From: CAVXSP01 sp963764505 | GTDB lineage: Bacteria; Acidobacteriota; Vicinamibacteria; Vicinamibacterales; SCN-69-37 | Direction of reading: 5' to 3' | Length of the DNA stretch: 64,000 nucleotides | NCBI GenBank assembly: GCA_963764505.1 | Contig: CAVXSP010000001.1 | Span: 3,596,001 to 3,660,000 of the forward strand | Shown: piece by piece, positions 34,803-42,892 of the stretch | Position numbering within the stretch: position 1 is the first letter of the stretch | Layout: every line of letters begins with the position of its first letter | The notes under the pieces: generated by a model | Databases searched by the model: none | What the model was told of the DNA's origin: nothing | The model's input: only the letters and a program-made list of their open reading frames with translations | Made by a program: the position numbers and the translations under genes

Positions 34803-37370
34803 GTGTCCCACCTTCCTTCCGTCGCCGTCCTCATCCTGAATCACAACGGCCGCGAGCACCTCCGCACGTGCCTGCCGACCGTCCTGGCGCAGGAGTATCC
34901 GGCCGATCGCGTCCGGATCGATGTCCTCGACAACGCCTCCACCGACGGATCGATCGAGCTCGTGCGCGAGGCGTTTCCGCACGTCCGACTCCACCGGTTC
35001 GACAGGAACCTCGGCTTCGCGGAGCCATACGACACGGTGGCGCGCGCCTGCGACGCCGACTGGGTCGTCTTTCTCAACAACGACACGCGGGTCGAGCGCA
35101 CATGGCTCGCCGAGCTGATGGCGGCCGCCGCCCGGCACGGCGCCGATTGCGTCGCGTCCCGGATACTCGACTGGGACGGGGCTCGCGTCGACTTCGTCGG
35201 CGGTCTGCTGTCGTTCATCGGGCACTCGTGGCAGCGCGACGCAGGCACGCCGGTCGGCCCGGCGCCGGCCGAGGCGCCGCTGCTGTTCGCGTGCGGCGGC
35301 TCGATGGCGATCCGACGTGACGTCTACGTCGACGCCGGCGGGTTCGATCGGGACTTCTTCGCGTACTTCGAGGACGTCGACCTCGGATGGCGCCTCGCCG
35401 TTCTCGGGTATCGCACGGTGCTGGCGCCGAACGCGGTGACCTATCACCGGCTCCATGGCACGGCCGGCCGCATCGCGTTCGCGCAGCGGCTCCGTCTGTA
35501 CGAGCGGAATGCGCTGGCGATGATCTTCAAGAACTACGAGACCGCGACGCTCGACCGCGTGCTGCCGGCCGCGATCGCGCTCTCGCTGGCGCGCGGCCTC
35601 GCCCACAGCGGTCTCGATCCGCGTGCGTATACGCTGGGCTCGTCGCCGCCGCCGACGGCACAGCTCTCCGCGCGCACGGCCGTGCACCTGCTCGCCCTCG
35701 AGGACTTCTCCCGTCAGCTGCCGGCGCTCGCCGCGAAACGCACGGCGATCCAGTCGCGCCGCCAGGTGGCGGACCGCGACCTGTTCCCCCTGTTCGGCGA
35801 GCCGTTCCGGCTGCACGACGACGGGCACTACGCGCGAATCGCCCGGACGCTCATCCGCGATCTCCAGATCGACGAGCTGTTCGGTTCGGCGGCGGTCCCG
35901 CCCGCAGAGGACGACGCGCATCAGCCCGGGACGACGATCGTCAGCTCCGGACGACGAGCGTCAGCCCTGGACGACGAGCGTCAGTCCCGGACGACGAGCG
36001 TCAGCCCCGGACGACGCCCGTCAGTGTCGATTGTCGTGCTGACGGCGCTGGGGCCGACGCATCTGCCGGAGTGTCTGTCGTCGCTGCGCGCGCAGACCCA
36101 CCCGGCCGACAGCCGGGAGCTCATCGTCGTCGACAATGGATCGGCCGAAGATCCGACGCCGGTCGTCCAGCAGCACTATCCCGGCGCGCGCGTCCTTCGA
36201 CAGCCCCGCAATCTCGGCTTTGCGGCCGCCAACAATCTCGGCGCGCGAGCGGCGTCGGGCGAGTACGTCGCGTTTCTCAACGACGACACCCGCGCGCATC
36301 CCGCCTGGCTCGAGGAGCTCGTCGAGACGGCGAAGCGGCGGAGCGCCGTCTGCGTCGCCAGCCGCATTCTGAGCTGGGACGGCAAGCGCATCGACTTCGC
36401 GGGCGGGTCGGTCAACTTCGGCGGCAAGGGGTTCCAGGTCGACACGGGCCAGGCCGAGGCCGGCCGTCACACCGAGGAGCGGCCGCTGCTGTTCGCGTGC
36501 GGCGGCGGCATGCTCGTGCGCCGGGAGACGTTCCTGGACGTGGGCGGATGGGACGAAGGCACGTTCGCCTACTACGAAGACGTCGAGCTCGGCTGGCGCC
36601 TCTGGCTGCTCGGCCACGACGTGTGGTTCTCGCCGCGATCGATCGTGTATCACAAGCATCACGGCACGTCCGACCGCTGGGCGATGCCGCCGCGCGTCCG
36701 GCTGTACGAGCGCAACGCGCTTCGCATGCTCTACACACATCTCGAGCGGCCGACGCTCGAACGCGCGCTCGCCGCGGCCCTGCTGCTGGCGGCCGACCAG
36801 GTGCTGCTCTCGACGGACCTCAGCCGGGTCGCGCGCGACGCCGGCGAAGTGGCAGGGGACGCGGAGGCGGGCCGCCGGCCGTTCTCGTGGGCAGAGGCGA
36901 AGGCCGCGGCCAAAGCGGGATTGCGCGCGCGCGGCGTCACACGGCGGGCATCGGTGCGGTCCAATCTCGCCCGGCTCGGCCCGCGCGGCCTCGTCTCCGT
37001 CGCGCTGCAGGCCGGCCGGACGTTGGTGGCGCGCACGCCGGCCGTCTCGCCGCGCACCGCCCTGCGGATCGAGCAAGGCGTCGCCTCGGTGGCGCTCGAC
37101 GGCCGCACGGAGACGATCCCGGCTGCCGCCGCCGCCGCGATCTGCGGCATCGACGACTTCCTCCGCGAGATCCCGCAGTTGTCAGAGCGGCGTCTACGGT
37201 TCCAGTCGGCCCGGCGCCGCACGGATCGGGAGATCCTCGAGCCGTTCGGAGCCCACTGGACGTCTCCGGTTCCGGCCGCGCATCAGGCCGCCCACGAAGA
37301 GGTCCACCGCACGTTGATTGATGTCTTCGGACTGGACGATCTGATCGTCCGAAGACCGGCGCGCACCTGA
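34803..37370 (+). CDS. Bifunctional protein with two tandem GT2 domains
   Basis: The 855-residue protein carries two complete GT2 domains. The first (residues ~5-260) has SVAVLILNHNGREHL, VLDNASTDGS, FLNNDTRVERTWL and FAYFEDVDLGWRL. The second (~405-660) has SIVVLTALGPTHLPECL, VVDNGSAEDP, FLNDDTRAHPAWL and FAYYEDVELGWRLWLLG. Each is followed by a similar helical tail with an LYERNAL motif. The linker (about residues 373-407) is encoded partly by five 20-bp tandem repeats. Both domains keep the acidic DxD-type residues (NNDT, NDDT), so both may be active, adding alternating sugars. A GTG at 34803 starts 15 bp after the methyltransferase gene. Confidence 0.86.
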   Translation: MSHLPSVAVLILNHNGREHLRTCLPTVLAQEYPADRVRIDVLDNASTDGSIELVREAFPHVRLHRFDRNLGFAEPYDTVARACDADWVVFLNNDTRVERTWLAELMAAAARHGADCVASRILDWDGARVDFVGGLLSFIGHSWQRDAGTPVGPAPAEAPLLFACGGSMAIRRDVYVDAGGFDRDFFAYFEDVDLGWRLAVLGYRTVLAPNAVTYHRLHGTAGRIAFAQRLRLYERNALAMIFKNYETATLDRVLPAAIALSLARGLAHSGLDPRAYTLGSSPPPTAQLSARTAVHLLALEDFSRQLPALAAKRTAIQSRRQVADRDLFPLFGEPFRLHDDGHYARIARTLIRDLQIDELFGSAAVPPAEDDAHQPGTTIVSSGRRASALDDERQSRTTSVSPGRRPSVSIVVLTALGPTHLPECLSSLRAQTHPADSRELIVVDNGSAEDPTPVVQQHYPGARVLRQPRNLGFAAANNLGARAASGEYVAFLNDDTRAHPAWLEELVETAKRRSAVCVASRILSWDGKRIDFAGGSVNFGGKGFQVDTGQAEAGRHTEERPLLFACGGGMLVRRETFLDVGGWDEGTFAYYEDVELGWRLWLLGHDVWFSPRSIVYHKHHGTSDRWAMPPRVRLYERNALRMLYTHLERPTLERALAAALLLAADQVLLSTDLSRVARDAGEVAGDAEAGRRPFSWAEAKAAAKAGLRARGVTRRASVRSNLARLGPRGLVSVALQAGRTLVARTPAVSPRTALRIEQGVASVALDGRTETIPAAAAAAICGIDDFLREIPQLSERRLRFQSARRRTDREILEPFGAHWTSPVPAAHQAAHEEVHRTLIDVFGLDDLIVRRPART
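35921..36020. repeat. Five tandem 20-bp repeats in the linker of the double GT2 gene
   Basis: Units of the form TCAGCCCCGGACGACGAGCG begin at 35921, 35941, 35961, 35981 and 36001, with one to four differences between copies. A weaker sixth copy may precede them. As 20 is not a multiple of three, the units are read in all three frames (GRRAS, DDERQS, RTTSVSP). Confidence 0.9.
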
Positions 37371-37372
37371 CG

Positions 37373-37645
37373 CGGCGCCGTTTTGCGAGCGGACGCCACA
37401 GCCACTGCTCGATGCTCGAAGCCATCTCGCTCTGCGAGCGCATTGCCGGCAGAACCTTGAGTTGGACCTACGCGGACGCGCCTCGGATCCGCGATCACAT
37501 CTGGTACGTCAGCAGCTTGCAGCGATTCCGCCAGGACTACCCGCAGTGGCGGCCCAGGTACAACCTGGAGAGCCTGCTGCAGGACATCTACAACCAGAAC
37601 GTCGGCCGCTGGCTCGAGCGCGAAAGAGACCGGCTAGGGGATACT
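37373..37645 (+). pseudogene. 3' remnant of an NAD-dependent sugar epimerase gene
   Basis: Directly after the double GT2 gene, an open frame encodes ASGRHSHCSMLEAISLCE, then LSWTYADAPRIRDHIWYVSS and FRQDYPQWRPRYNLESLLQD. This is the pattern of the last ~80 residues of CDP-paratose/tyvelose-2-epimerase-like SDR proteins. The Rossmann fold and catalytic Tyr-x3-Lys part are missing, so this is a truncated leftover, not an enzyme. Its frame stays open into the convergent secreted-protein gene (stop of that gene at 37634), where the matching sequence ends. Confidence 0.68.
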
Positions 37646-40465
37646 GACGCGGACGACGCGCGCCTGGTTGGGCGCACCCGAGCCCGCAACGGTGCTGAAC
37701 GCGAAGGCGTAGATGTCGTAGCTGGCCCCGGACGTCAGGGAGCTCCTGCTGGCCGTGAGCGTGTAGCCGGAGTTCGTGAACTGGCCGCCGAATACGGCTC
37801 CGACATCAGGGCGGGGGATGCCGTAGGTCGCCACGCCAAGGAACACTTGTGAGCCGCCGTTCACTGGAATCGCCCAGATGTGCACGGGTCCCGCACCGGT
37901 GCCCGTCAGGGCGCCACGATCGATGGCCCAGCCCGCGACGGTGAACGACGGAGTCGTGATCGTCGTGCCGTTGGCGGGAGTGTCGAGCGCCATCGCCGGG
38001 TTGGAGACCGGTGCCGCCACGGTCACGTCGGCGGAGCGCGACTGGTTGAAGCTGCCCGCGACCGAGCTGTGCCCGTAGACCACGAGCCGCCAGGTCCCCG
38101 CCGGGAGCGTCGCGGCCGTGAAACGGTATCCCGAGTTCGTGAATCCGCTGCCGAACACTGCCCCGACGTCCGGACGGCTGATTCCGCCGAACGTCCGGCC
38201 CAGAGACACGGGCGCGCCCGTGATCGCGCCGCCGAGCCCGGCAATCGGATAGGCCCACGTGTCGAGAAAGTCGACGCCCGGCCCGGTCGACGAGGCCTGA
38301 TCGATCGCCCATCCGGACACCGTGAAGCCGGCACCCACGGTGGCCCGGTCGGCCGGCACTTCGACGGCCATGCGCGGCTGCGAGCTCGGGATCGTCACCG
38401 AGACGGTGCGCGCCTGATTGAACGTGCCCGTCACCGTGCTGTGGGCGAACACCATGAGCGTGTAGGCGCCCGGGGCCAGGCCCGTCATGCTGAAGTTGTA
38501 GCCGGAGTTGGCGAACTGAGACCCGAACACGGCGCCGACGTCGGCGCGCGGGACGGCCAGCGTGGCGACGCCGAGGAACGTGGGCGTGCTTCCGCCAGAT
38601 GGCTGCGCGTAGACGTGCACGGCGTCGATGCCCGTGCCCGACGTCGCCGCGCGATCGATGGCCCAGCCGCCGATCCCGATCGGCTGCAGGACCGAGCTGC
38701 CGTTCGACGGCGTGTCGAGTGCCATCGCCGGATTGGACGCGGCGGCGCCCGAGAGCACCCGCAGCCGCCCCGTGGAGTAGCGCCCGTAGGCCTGCGTCCC
38801 GTCGTTCGCCTCCGCGTAAATCCAGTAGTCGCCGCCCGGGACGCCGCCGGTGTTCCAGAAGTACTGCCCGGCCGTCATCGAGATGCCGCCGGCGATCATC
38901 GTCTTGCCGTTGGACGGGTCGGTGTCGGTGTCGTAGTACAGCGTCACCGTCGGATTTCCGCCGTTGGCATCGCTGCCCGCCCACTTGAGCGTGAATCCGC
39001 CGTTCGACGTCTCTGCGATCGCCGCCAGCTTGATCTCGTCGATATGGAACGTCCGCGGATCCCAGAACTCGTGTGGGTGGAAGTTGAAGTAGTACTTCTG
39101 GCCGGACAGCCAGGTCTGCGGCGCACCGCTCGTCTCGAGCCCGTCGTCCTGGGCGGTCGTGAGCGAACCGAGATCGATGGTGTAGCTGTTCATCCCTGCC
39201 CAGGCGATGAACGGCTTGCTCGTCGTGGCGCTGAACCCATCGAACGGCGCGGTCGACCAGAGGACGCGGCCGACCGACCCTTCCCCGAGATCGAACGCGC
39301 CGTCGATCTGATACCGGACGGTGAAGTAGCGATAGCGCGTCGTGTCGATCGGCACCGAGTCGTTCGTGTAGTACAGCAGCATCACGTTCGGCCCGTTGTT
39401 GGTGTTGGTCGCCGTCAACTGGCCGCCGCTGAAGATCGGCGGAACGGGCGTGAAGTTCTCCGCGTTGGTGATCTGGACGTCGGCGGCCGAGTCCATGTCC
39501 CATGCGTTGTTCAGCACGGTCGTCGCGTAGTCGGCGCCGCCTGTCTCGTTCGGATCCGTCATCGCGATCATCGGCGGCGCGTTGATCGTGAACGGCTGCG
39601 TCAGCGTGCCCCCTCCGCCGCTGAGCGTCACCCGCATCGTGTAGGTTCCAGGCGGCAGGACGCCGTAGTTCCAGGTCGACACGGACGTCGTGCTGGTCGC
39701 GATGCGGAACGCCGTGCCGGCAGCGTCCAGCACGTCGACGCTGGTGGCGGTCGTCCCGCCCCAGGAGATGCTCTGCAGCGCGGCGGACGGATCGCTGTCC
39801 TTGACCGTCAGCCGCGCCCAATCGTAGGTCGTCGACTGGCCGGCGGAGATGCCCACCCGCGTGATGCGGAGGCCGACGACGGAGCTGTCGGTCCAGGTCT
39901 TGCCGGCGGTGAGGCTCTGCGTCAGGTCCGTCGCGTAGATCTGCGCGCCGGCGACGTTCGCGCCGAGCTGCTTGACGCCGTATCCGCCGGTGGCCGGATC
40001 GCGGGGGTCCTGCCACGGGTAGTGAAACCAGTAGACCTGCGGCGCTCCGCCCGCGGAGCCCGCCGTCATGCGGAACGAGAACTTCTGATACCGGCTCGGA
40101 TCGACGGGGAGGCGCCGGCCGTTCCGGCCAGGGTTGATCGCGCCGTAGTAGCCCGAATACAGGATCCCCATCGTCGTGTAGCTGGTCGAGCTGGTGCCGC
40201 CGGCCACTCCGCTCGCGGTGTCGACCGAGAAGGTGCTCCAGCCCTGGGTGGTCTGCGGGTCGCGGTCGACGTCGTCCAGATTGTTGAAATCCCACGCGTC
40301 GCCGAGGACGTCGCTCGCGAAGTCGGGGCCGGCCGGCCAGGGCACGCCGTTGTGGTGACCGAACGTGATGCCGCTGATGGCCTGCGGATGCGGCCCGGCC
40401 AGCCAGACGAGGCCGAGCGCGACCGAGAGGGTGATGAGAATCCGGGACTTCGTGCCGTGAGACAT
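37634..40465 (-). CDS. Large secreted protein with three C-terminal GWAID domains
   Basis: The 943-residue product starts with a signal peptide (ILITLSVALGLVWLAG). The N-terminal ~500 residues hold two related modules, recognisable by DFASDVLGDAWDFNNLDDV and DYATTVLNNAWDMDSAADV, each followed by beta-rich sequence of carbohydrate-binding-module type. A further segment (GGDYWIYAEANDGTQAYGRY) resembles an Ig-like fold. The last ~365 residues are three tandem GWAID domains. No catalytic motif or cell-wall anchor is evident. The ATG at 40465 was preferred to one eleven codons upstream because it places the signal peptide correctly. The gene lies between an epimerase remnant and the ABC exporter; a surface or extracellular glycan-binding role is inferred. 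Confidence 0.78.
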   Translation of the reverse strand: MSHGTKSRILITLSVALGLVWLAGPHPQAISGITFGHHNGVPWPAGPDFASDVLGDAWDFNNLDDVDRDPQTTQGWSTFSVDTASGVAGGTSSTSYTTMGILYSGYYGAINPGRNGRRLPVDPSRYQKFSFRMTAGSAGGAPQVYWFHYPWQDPRDPATGGYGVKQLGANVAGAQIYATDLTQSLTAGKTWTDSSVVGLRITRVGISAGQSTTYDWARLTVKDSDPSAALQSISWGGTTATSVDVLDAAGTAFRIATSTTSVSTWNYGVLPPGTYTMRVTLSGGGGTLTQPFTINAPPMIAMTDPNETGGADYATTVLNNAWDMDSAADVQITNAENFTPVPPIFSGGQLTATNTNNGPNVMLLYYTNDSVPIDTTRYRYFTVRYQIDGAFDLGEGSVGRVLWSTAPFDGFSATTSKPFIAWAGMNSYTIDLGSLTTAQDDGLETSGAPQTWLSGQKYYFNFHPHEFWDPRTFHIDEIKLAAIAETSNGGFTLKWAGSDANGGNPTVTLYYDTDTDPSNGKTMIAGGISMTAGQYFWNTGGVPGGDYWIYAEANDGTQAYGRYSTGRLRVLSGAAASNPAMALDTPSNGSSVLQPIGIGGWAIDRAATSGTGIDAVHVYAQPSGGSTPTFLGVATLAVPRADVGAVFGSQFANSGYNFSMTGLAPGAYTLMVFAHSTVTGTFNQARTVSVTIPSSQPRMAVEVPADRATVGAGFTVSGWAIDQASSTGPGVDFLDTWAYPIAGLGGAITGAPVSLGRTFGGISRPDVGAVFGSGFTNSGYRFTAATLPAGTWRLVVYGHSSVAGSFNQSRSADVTVAAPVSNPAMALDTPANGTTITTPSFTVAGWAIDRGALTGTGAGPVHIWAIPVNGGSQVFLGVATYGIPRPDVGAVFGGQFTNSGYTLTASRSSLTSGASYDIYAFAFSTVAGSGAPNQARVVRVSIP
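37637..38735 (-). repeat. Three tandem GWAID domains (locus B)
   Basis: In reading direction the units begin near 38735, 38382 and 38003, each about 355-380 bp. Each opens with (N)PxMA(L/V)(D/E)xP, then GWAIDR/Q, an aromatic WAxP or YAxP strand, RPDVGAVFG or RADVGAVFG, (F/A)NSGY, and ends with FNQAR, FNQSR or PNQAR followed by VxVTIP-like residues. The stop codon follows the third unit immediately. Confidence 0.9.
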
Positions 40466-40623
40466 TGCCGCAGGTTCCTTGAGCAATCCGGGTGCCAATC
40501 GCCGGCCGGGCCTTCCGGGCAGGCCGGGCCCGCGGCGAGGATAGCTCCTGCAATTTTGACCGGCGCCCCACGAATCTGTGGTTCTTCTCCGGTGCGTGTT
40601 TGACCGCCTCTGTGACGCCGCGG

Positions 40624-40629
40624 TACACT
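40624..40629 (+). promoter_or_regulatory. Candidate -10 box (TACACT) for the ABC exporter operon
   Basis: TACACT in the context GGTACACT lies 12 bp before a GTG (40642) that is in frame with the Wzm gene. This supports 40642 as the start over an in-frame GTG at 40612. No -35 element is obvious. Confidence 0.4.
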
Positions 40630-40641
40630 GCCCGGACCTCT

Positions 40642-41541
40642 GTGAAGACCGCTTCGTCGCCCCCGACCTCCGCGGTACGTTCGAGCGGCGGCCGGCGACG
40701 GTCGTCCGGCGACGCCCCGCACCCCCCGGATTTGATCGATCGCGCGACGCAGGTGGACTCGTTCCGGCAGACGCTGGCCGGCCTGTTCCGCTACCGGGAG
40801 CTGCTGAAGAACCTGGTCCTGAAGGACCTCAAGCTCAAGTACCGCGGCTCGGTGCTCGGCTTCGTGTGGTCGCTGCTGAACCCACTGCTGATGATCGGCG
40901 TCTATACGGTGGCGTTCAAGTACATCCTCCGCTCCGACATCGAGGGGTTCGTCTTCTATCTGATGATCGGAATCCTGGCCTGGACGTTCTTCTCCAACGC
41001 GCTGATGATGGCGACGGGCGCCGTGGTGGACAACGGCGGCCTCGTCAAGAGCGTGTTCTTCCCGCGGGCGATCCTTCCGGTCGGCTCCGTGCTCTTCAAC
41101 TTCGCGCAGTACGGGCTGACGGTCCTCGTCTTCCTGCCGCTGATGATGGCGATCTATCGGATCCCGCCCGCGGCGCCCATGCTCGTCTATCCGGTCTTCC
41201 TCGGCCTGCAGCTCGTCTTCACGATCGGCCTGGCGCTGCTGCTCGCCACCTGGACGGCCTTCTTCCGCGACATCCGTCACTTCCTCGAGATCGTCCTCGC
41301 CGCGCTGTTCTGGCTGACGCCCATCGTGTACCAACCGGAGCAGATTCCCGCTCGGCTGCGCCCGCTGCTGCAGTTCGCGCCGATGACGCCGTTCGTCACC
41401 GCGTATCACGACATCTTCTTCCAGGGCCGCTGGCCGGACGCGCCGGTCTGGCTGCTGGCCGTCGCCTACGCAGCCGTCTCCGCCGTTCTCGGACTGAAGG
41501 TCCTGCTCAGACGCGAGGATCTTTTCTCGGAAGTCCTGTGA
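40642..41541 (+). CDS. wzm: Polysaccharide ABC transporter permease (Wzm/TagG family)
   Basis: The 299-residue protein is an ABC-2 permease of the O-antigen/teichoic acid exporter type. The amphipathic lead-in FRYRELLKNLVLKDLKLKYRGS is followed by SVLGFVWSLLNPLLMIGVY, then six membrane segments, FFPRAILPVGSVL, and FWLTPIVYQPEQIP before the last pair. It flips a lipid-linked glycan across the inner membrane with its ATPase partner. The stop overlaps the ATPase start (GTGA), so the two are translationally coupled. The N-terminal ~35 residues are hydrophilic and Ser/Arg-rich; the true start may be further in. Confidence 0.9.
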   Translation: MKTASSPPTSAVRSSGGRRRSSGDAPHPPDLIDRATQVDSFRQTLAGLFRYRELLKNLVLKDLKLKYRGSVLGFVWSLLNPLLMIGVYTVAFKYILRSDIEGFVFYLMIGILAWTFFSNALMMATGAVVDNGGLVKSVFFPRAILPVGSVLFNFAQYGLTVLVFLPLMMAIYRIPPAAPMLVYPVFLGLQLVFTIGLALLLATWTAFFRDIRHFLEIVLAALFWLTPIVYQPEQIPARLRPLLQFAPMTPFVTAYHDIFFQGRWPDAPVWLLAVAYAAVSAVLGLKVLLRREDLFSEVL

Positions 41542-42892
41542 CCGATCCCCGAGGTTCCCCGCCGACGATCATCGAAGCACGACACCTGTCCAAGCAGTTC
41601 ATGCTGCGGCACAACCGCGGCCTGTCGATCAAGAGCCGCGTGGTCGGCCTCGTTCACGAGCGCCATCGGGAGCGCGTCGAGCCGTTCTGGGCGCTGCGCG
41701 ACATCTCGCTGACGATCCGCCGCGGCGAACAGGTCGGCCTCGTCGGACGCAACGGCTCGGGCAAGAGCACGCTGCTCAAGCTCATCGCCGGCATCCACCG
41801 CCCGACGAGCGGCCAGCTGCTCGTGGGGCGCGACGCGACGATCGGGACGATGATCGAGCTGGGCGTCGGCTTCCATCCCGATCTCACGGGCACCGAGAAC
41901 GTGTTCCTGAACGCCGCCATCCACGGCCGGTCGCGCGCCGAGATCGAGGCGATCTATCCGAAGGTCGTGGAGTACCGGGGCTCGAGCACTTCATGGACGT
42001 CGCCCTGAAGAACTACTCGTCGGGCATGCACATGCGGCTGGGCTTCGCGATCGCGGCGCACCTCGACCCCGACATCTTCCTGCTGGACGAGGTGTTCGCC
42101 GTCGGTGACGAAGCCTTCCAGGCGCAGTGCATGGCGACCATGAACGCGTTCGCGAGCGAGGGGCGGACGATCGTGTTCGTCTCGCACTCGGCGCTGGCCG
42201 TCAGGAAGATGTGCCGGAGGGTCTGCGTGCTCGACGGAGGGCGCCTGCAGTTCGACGGCGACGTGGAACGCGGCCTCGACGAGTACCACAAGCTCCTCGA
42301 GGAGACCGACCCCGGCGCCGCGCTCCGGGCGGCGCCCGCCGGCCCGTCCGAAACCGACCTCGCCGTGCGCGCGCGGCGCCACATCAGCGGCTGGGCGCTC
42401 GATCTGCTTCGACGCGAGGGCCTGACGGCCGAGGCCCGGACCGTCGAGATCGGCATCGAGGCCTCGCCCGACCCTGCCAGCCCGATCCTCGGGCACGTCG
42501 GCGCATCGCGCTACGCGTACTGCCAGGCCGGCGCGCTGGCGCCGGGACATCTGAAGGCGTTCGACGTCGGCGTGGCGGCGTCGGTGTTCGTGCACTTCCC
42601 GCTGAACGTCATCGCACGGGTCGTCGCCGGGGCGCTGCACTCGCTGCCGCCCGGCGGGCGGCTGTACGCGACCTTCTACGAAGTGCCCGCCGGACGGGCG
42701 TTCGTGCCGACGCCGTGGCCGCGCGGCGTGGTCACGTCCCCGGACCGCGTGCCGTACCAGTATTCGTTCGAGCTGCTCGACGGCATCGTGACGGCGCTCG
42801 GGGCGCGGCTCCATCGCGTGGAAGGCGTCACGCACCCCAACGGAGAGACCACGGTGGTCGTCGTGAAGGGCGCGCCCCCGCGTGGAGTCTGA
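41538..42892 (+). CDS. wzt: Polysaccharide ABC transporter ATPase (Wzt) with methyltransferase-like C-terminus, one frameshift
   Basis: The nucleotide-binding domain has Walker A LVGRNGSGKST, the TagH/Wzt-type segment IGTMIELGVGFHPDLTGTENV, signature NYSSGMHMRLGFAIA and Walker B IFLLDEVFAVGD with the H-loop VFVSHS. Near 41970 one base is missing; YPKVVE continues as LEHFMDVALKN in another frame. Wzt proteins normally end in an Ig-like glycan-binding domain. Here the ~200 C-terminal residues look like a class I methyltransferase (LLRREGLTAEARTVEIG, ASVFVHFPLNVIARVV, LPPGGRLYATFYEVP), but motif I lacks the glycine pattern needed for SAM. It follows wzm with a 4-bp overlap. Confidence 0.82.

Noticed and set aside
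33399..35921. 840-codon frame on the minus strand
   Set aside because: Antisense to GT2 and methyltransferase genes with full motif sets.
37634..37852. Continuation of the epimerase remnant as a 146-residue protein
   Set aside because: Beyond about 37645 the frame runs antisense through the GWAID domain of the convergent gene and no longer resembles the epimerase.
37880..40603. Long open frame (907 codons) on the plus strand
   Set aside because: Antisense shadow of the secreted protein gene at 37634-40465; low-complexity Arg/Val/Gly composition and no recognisable motif.
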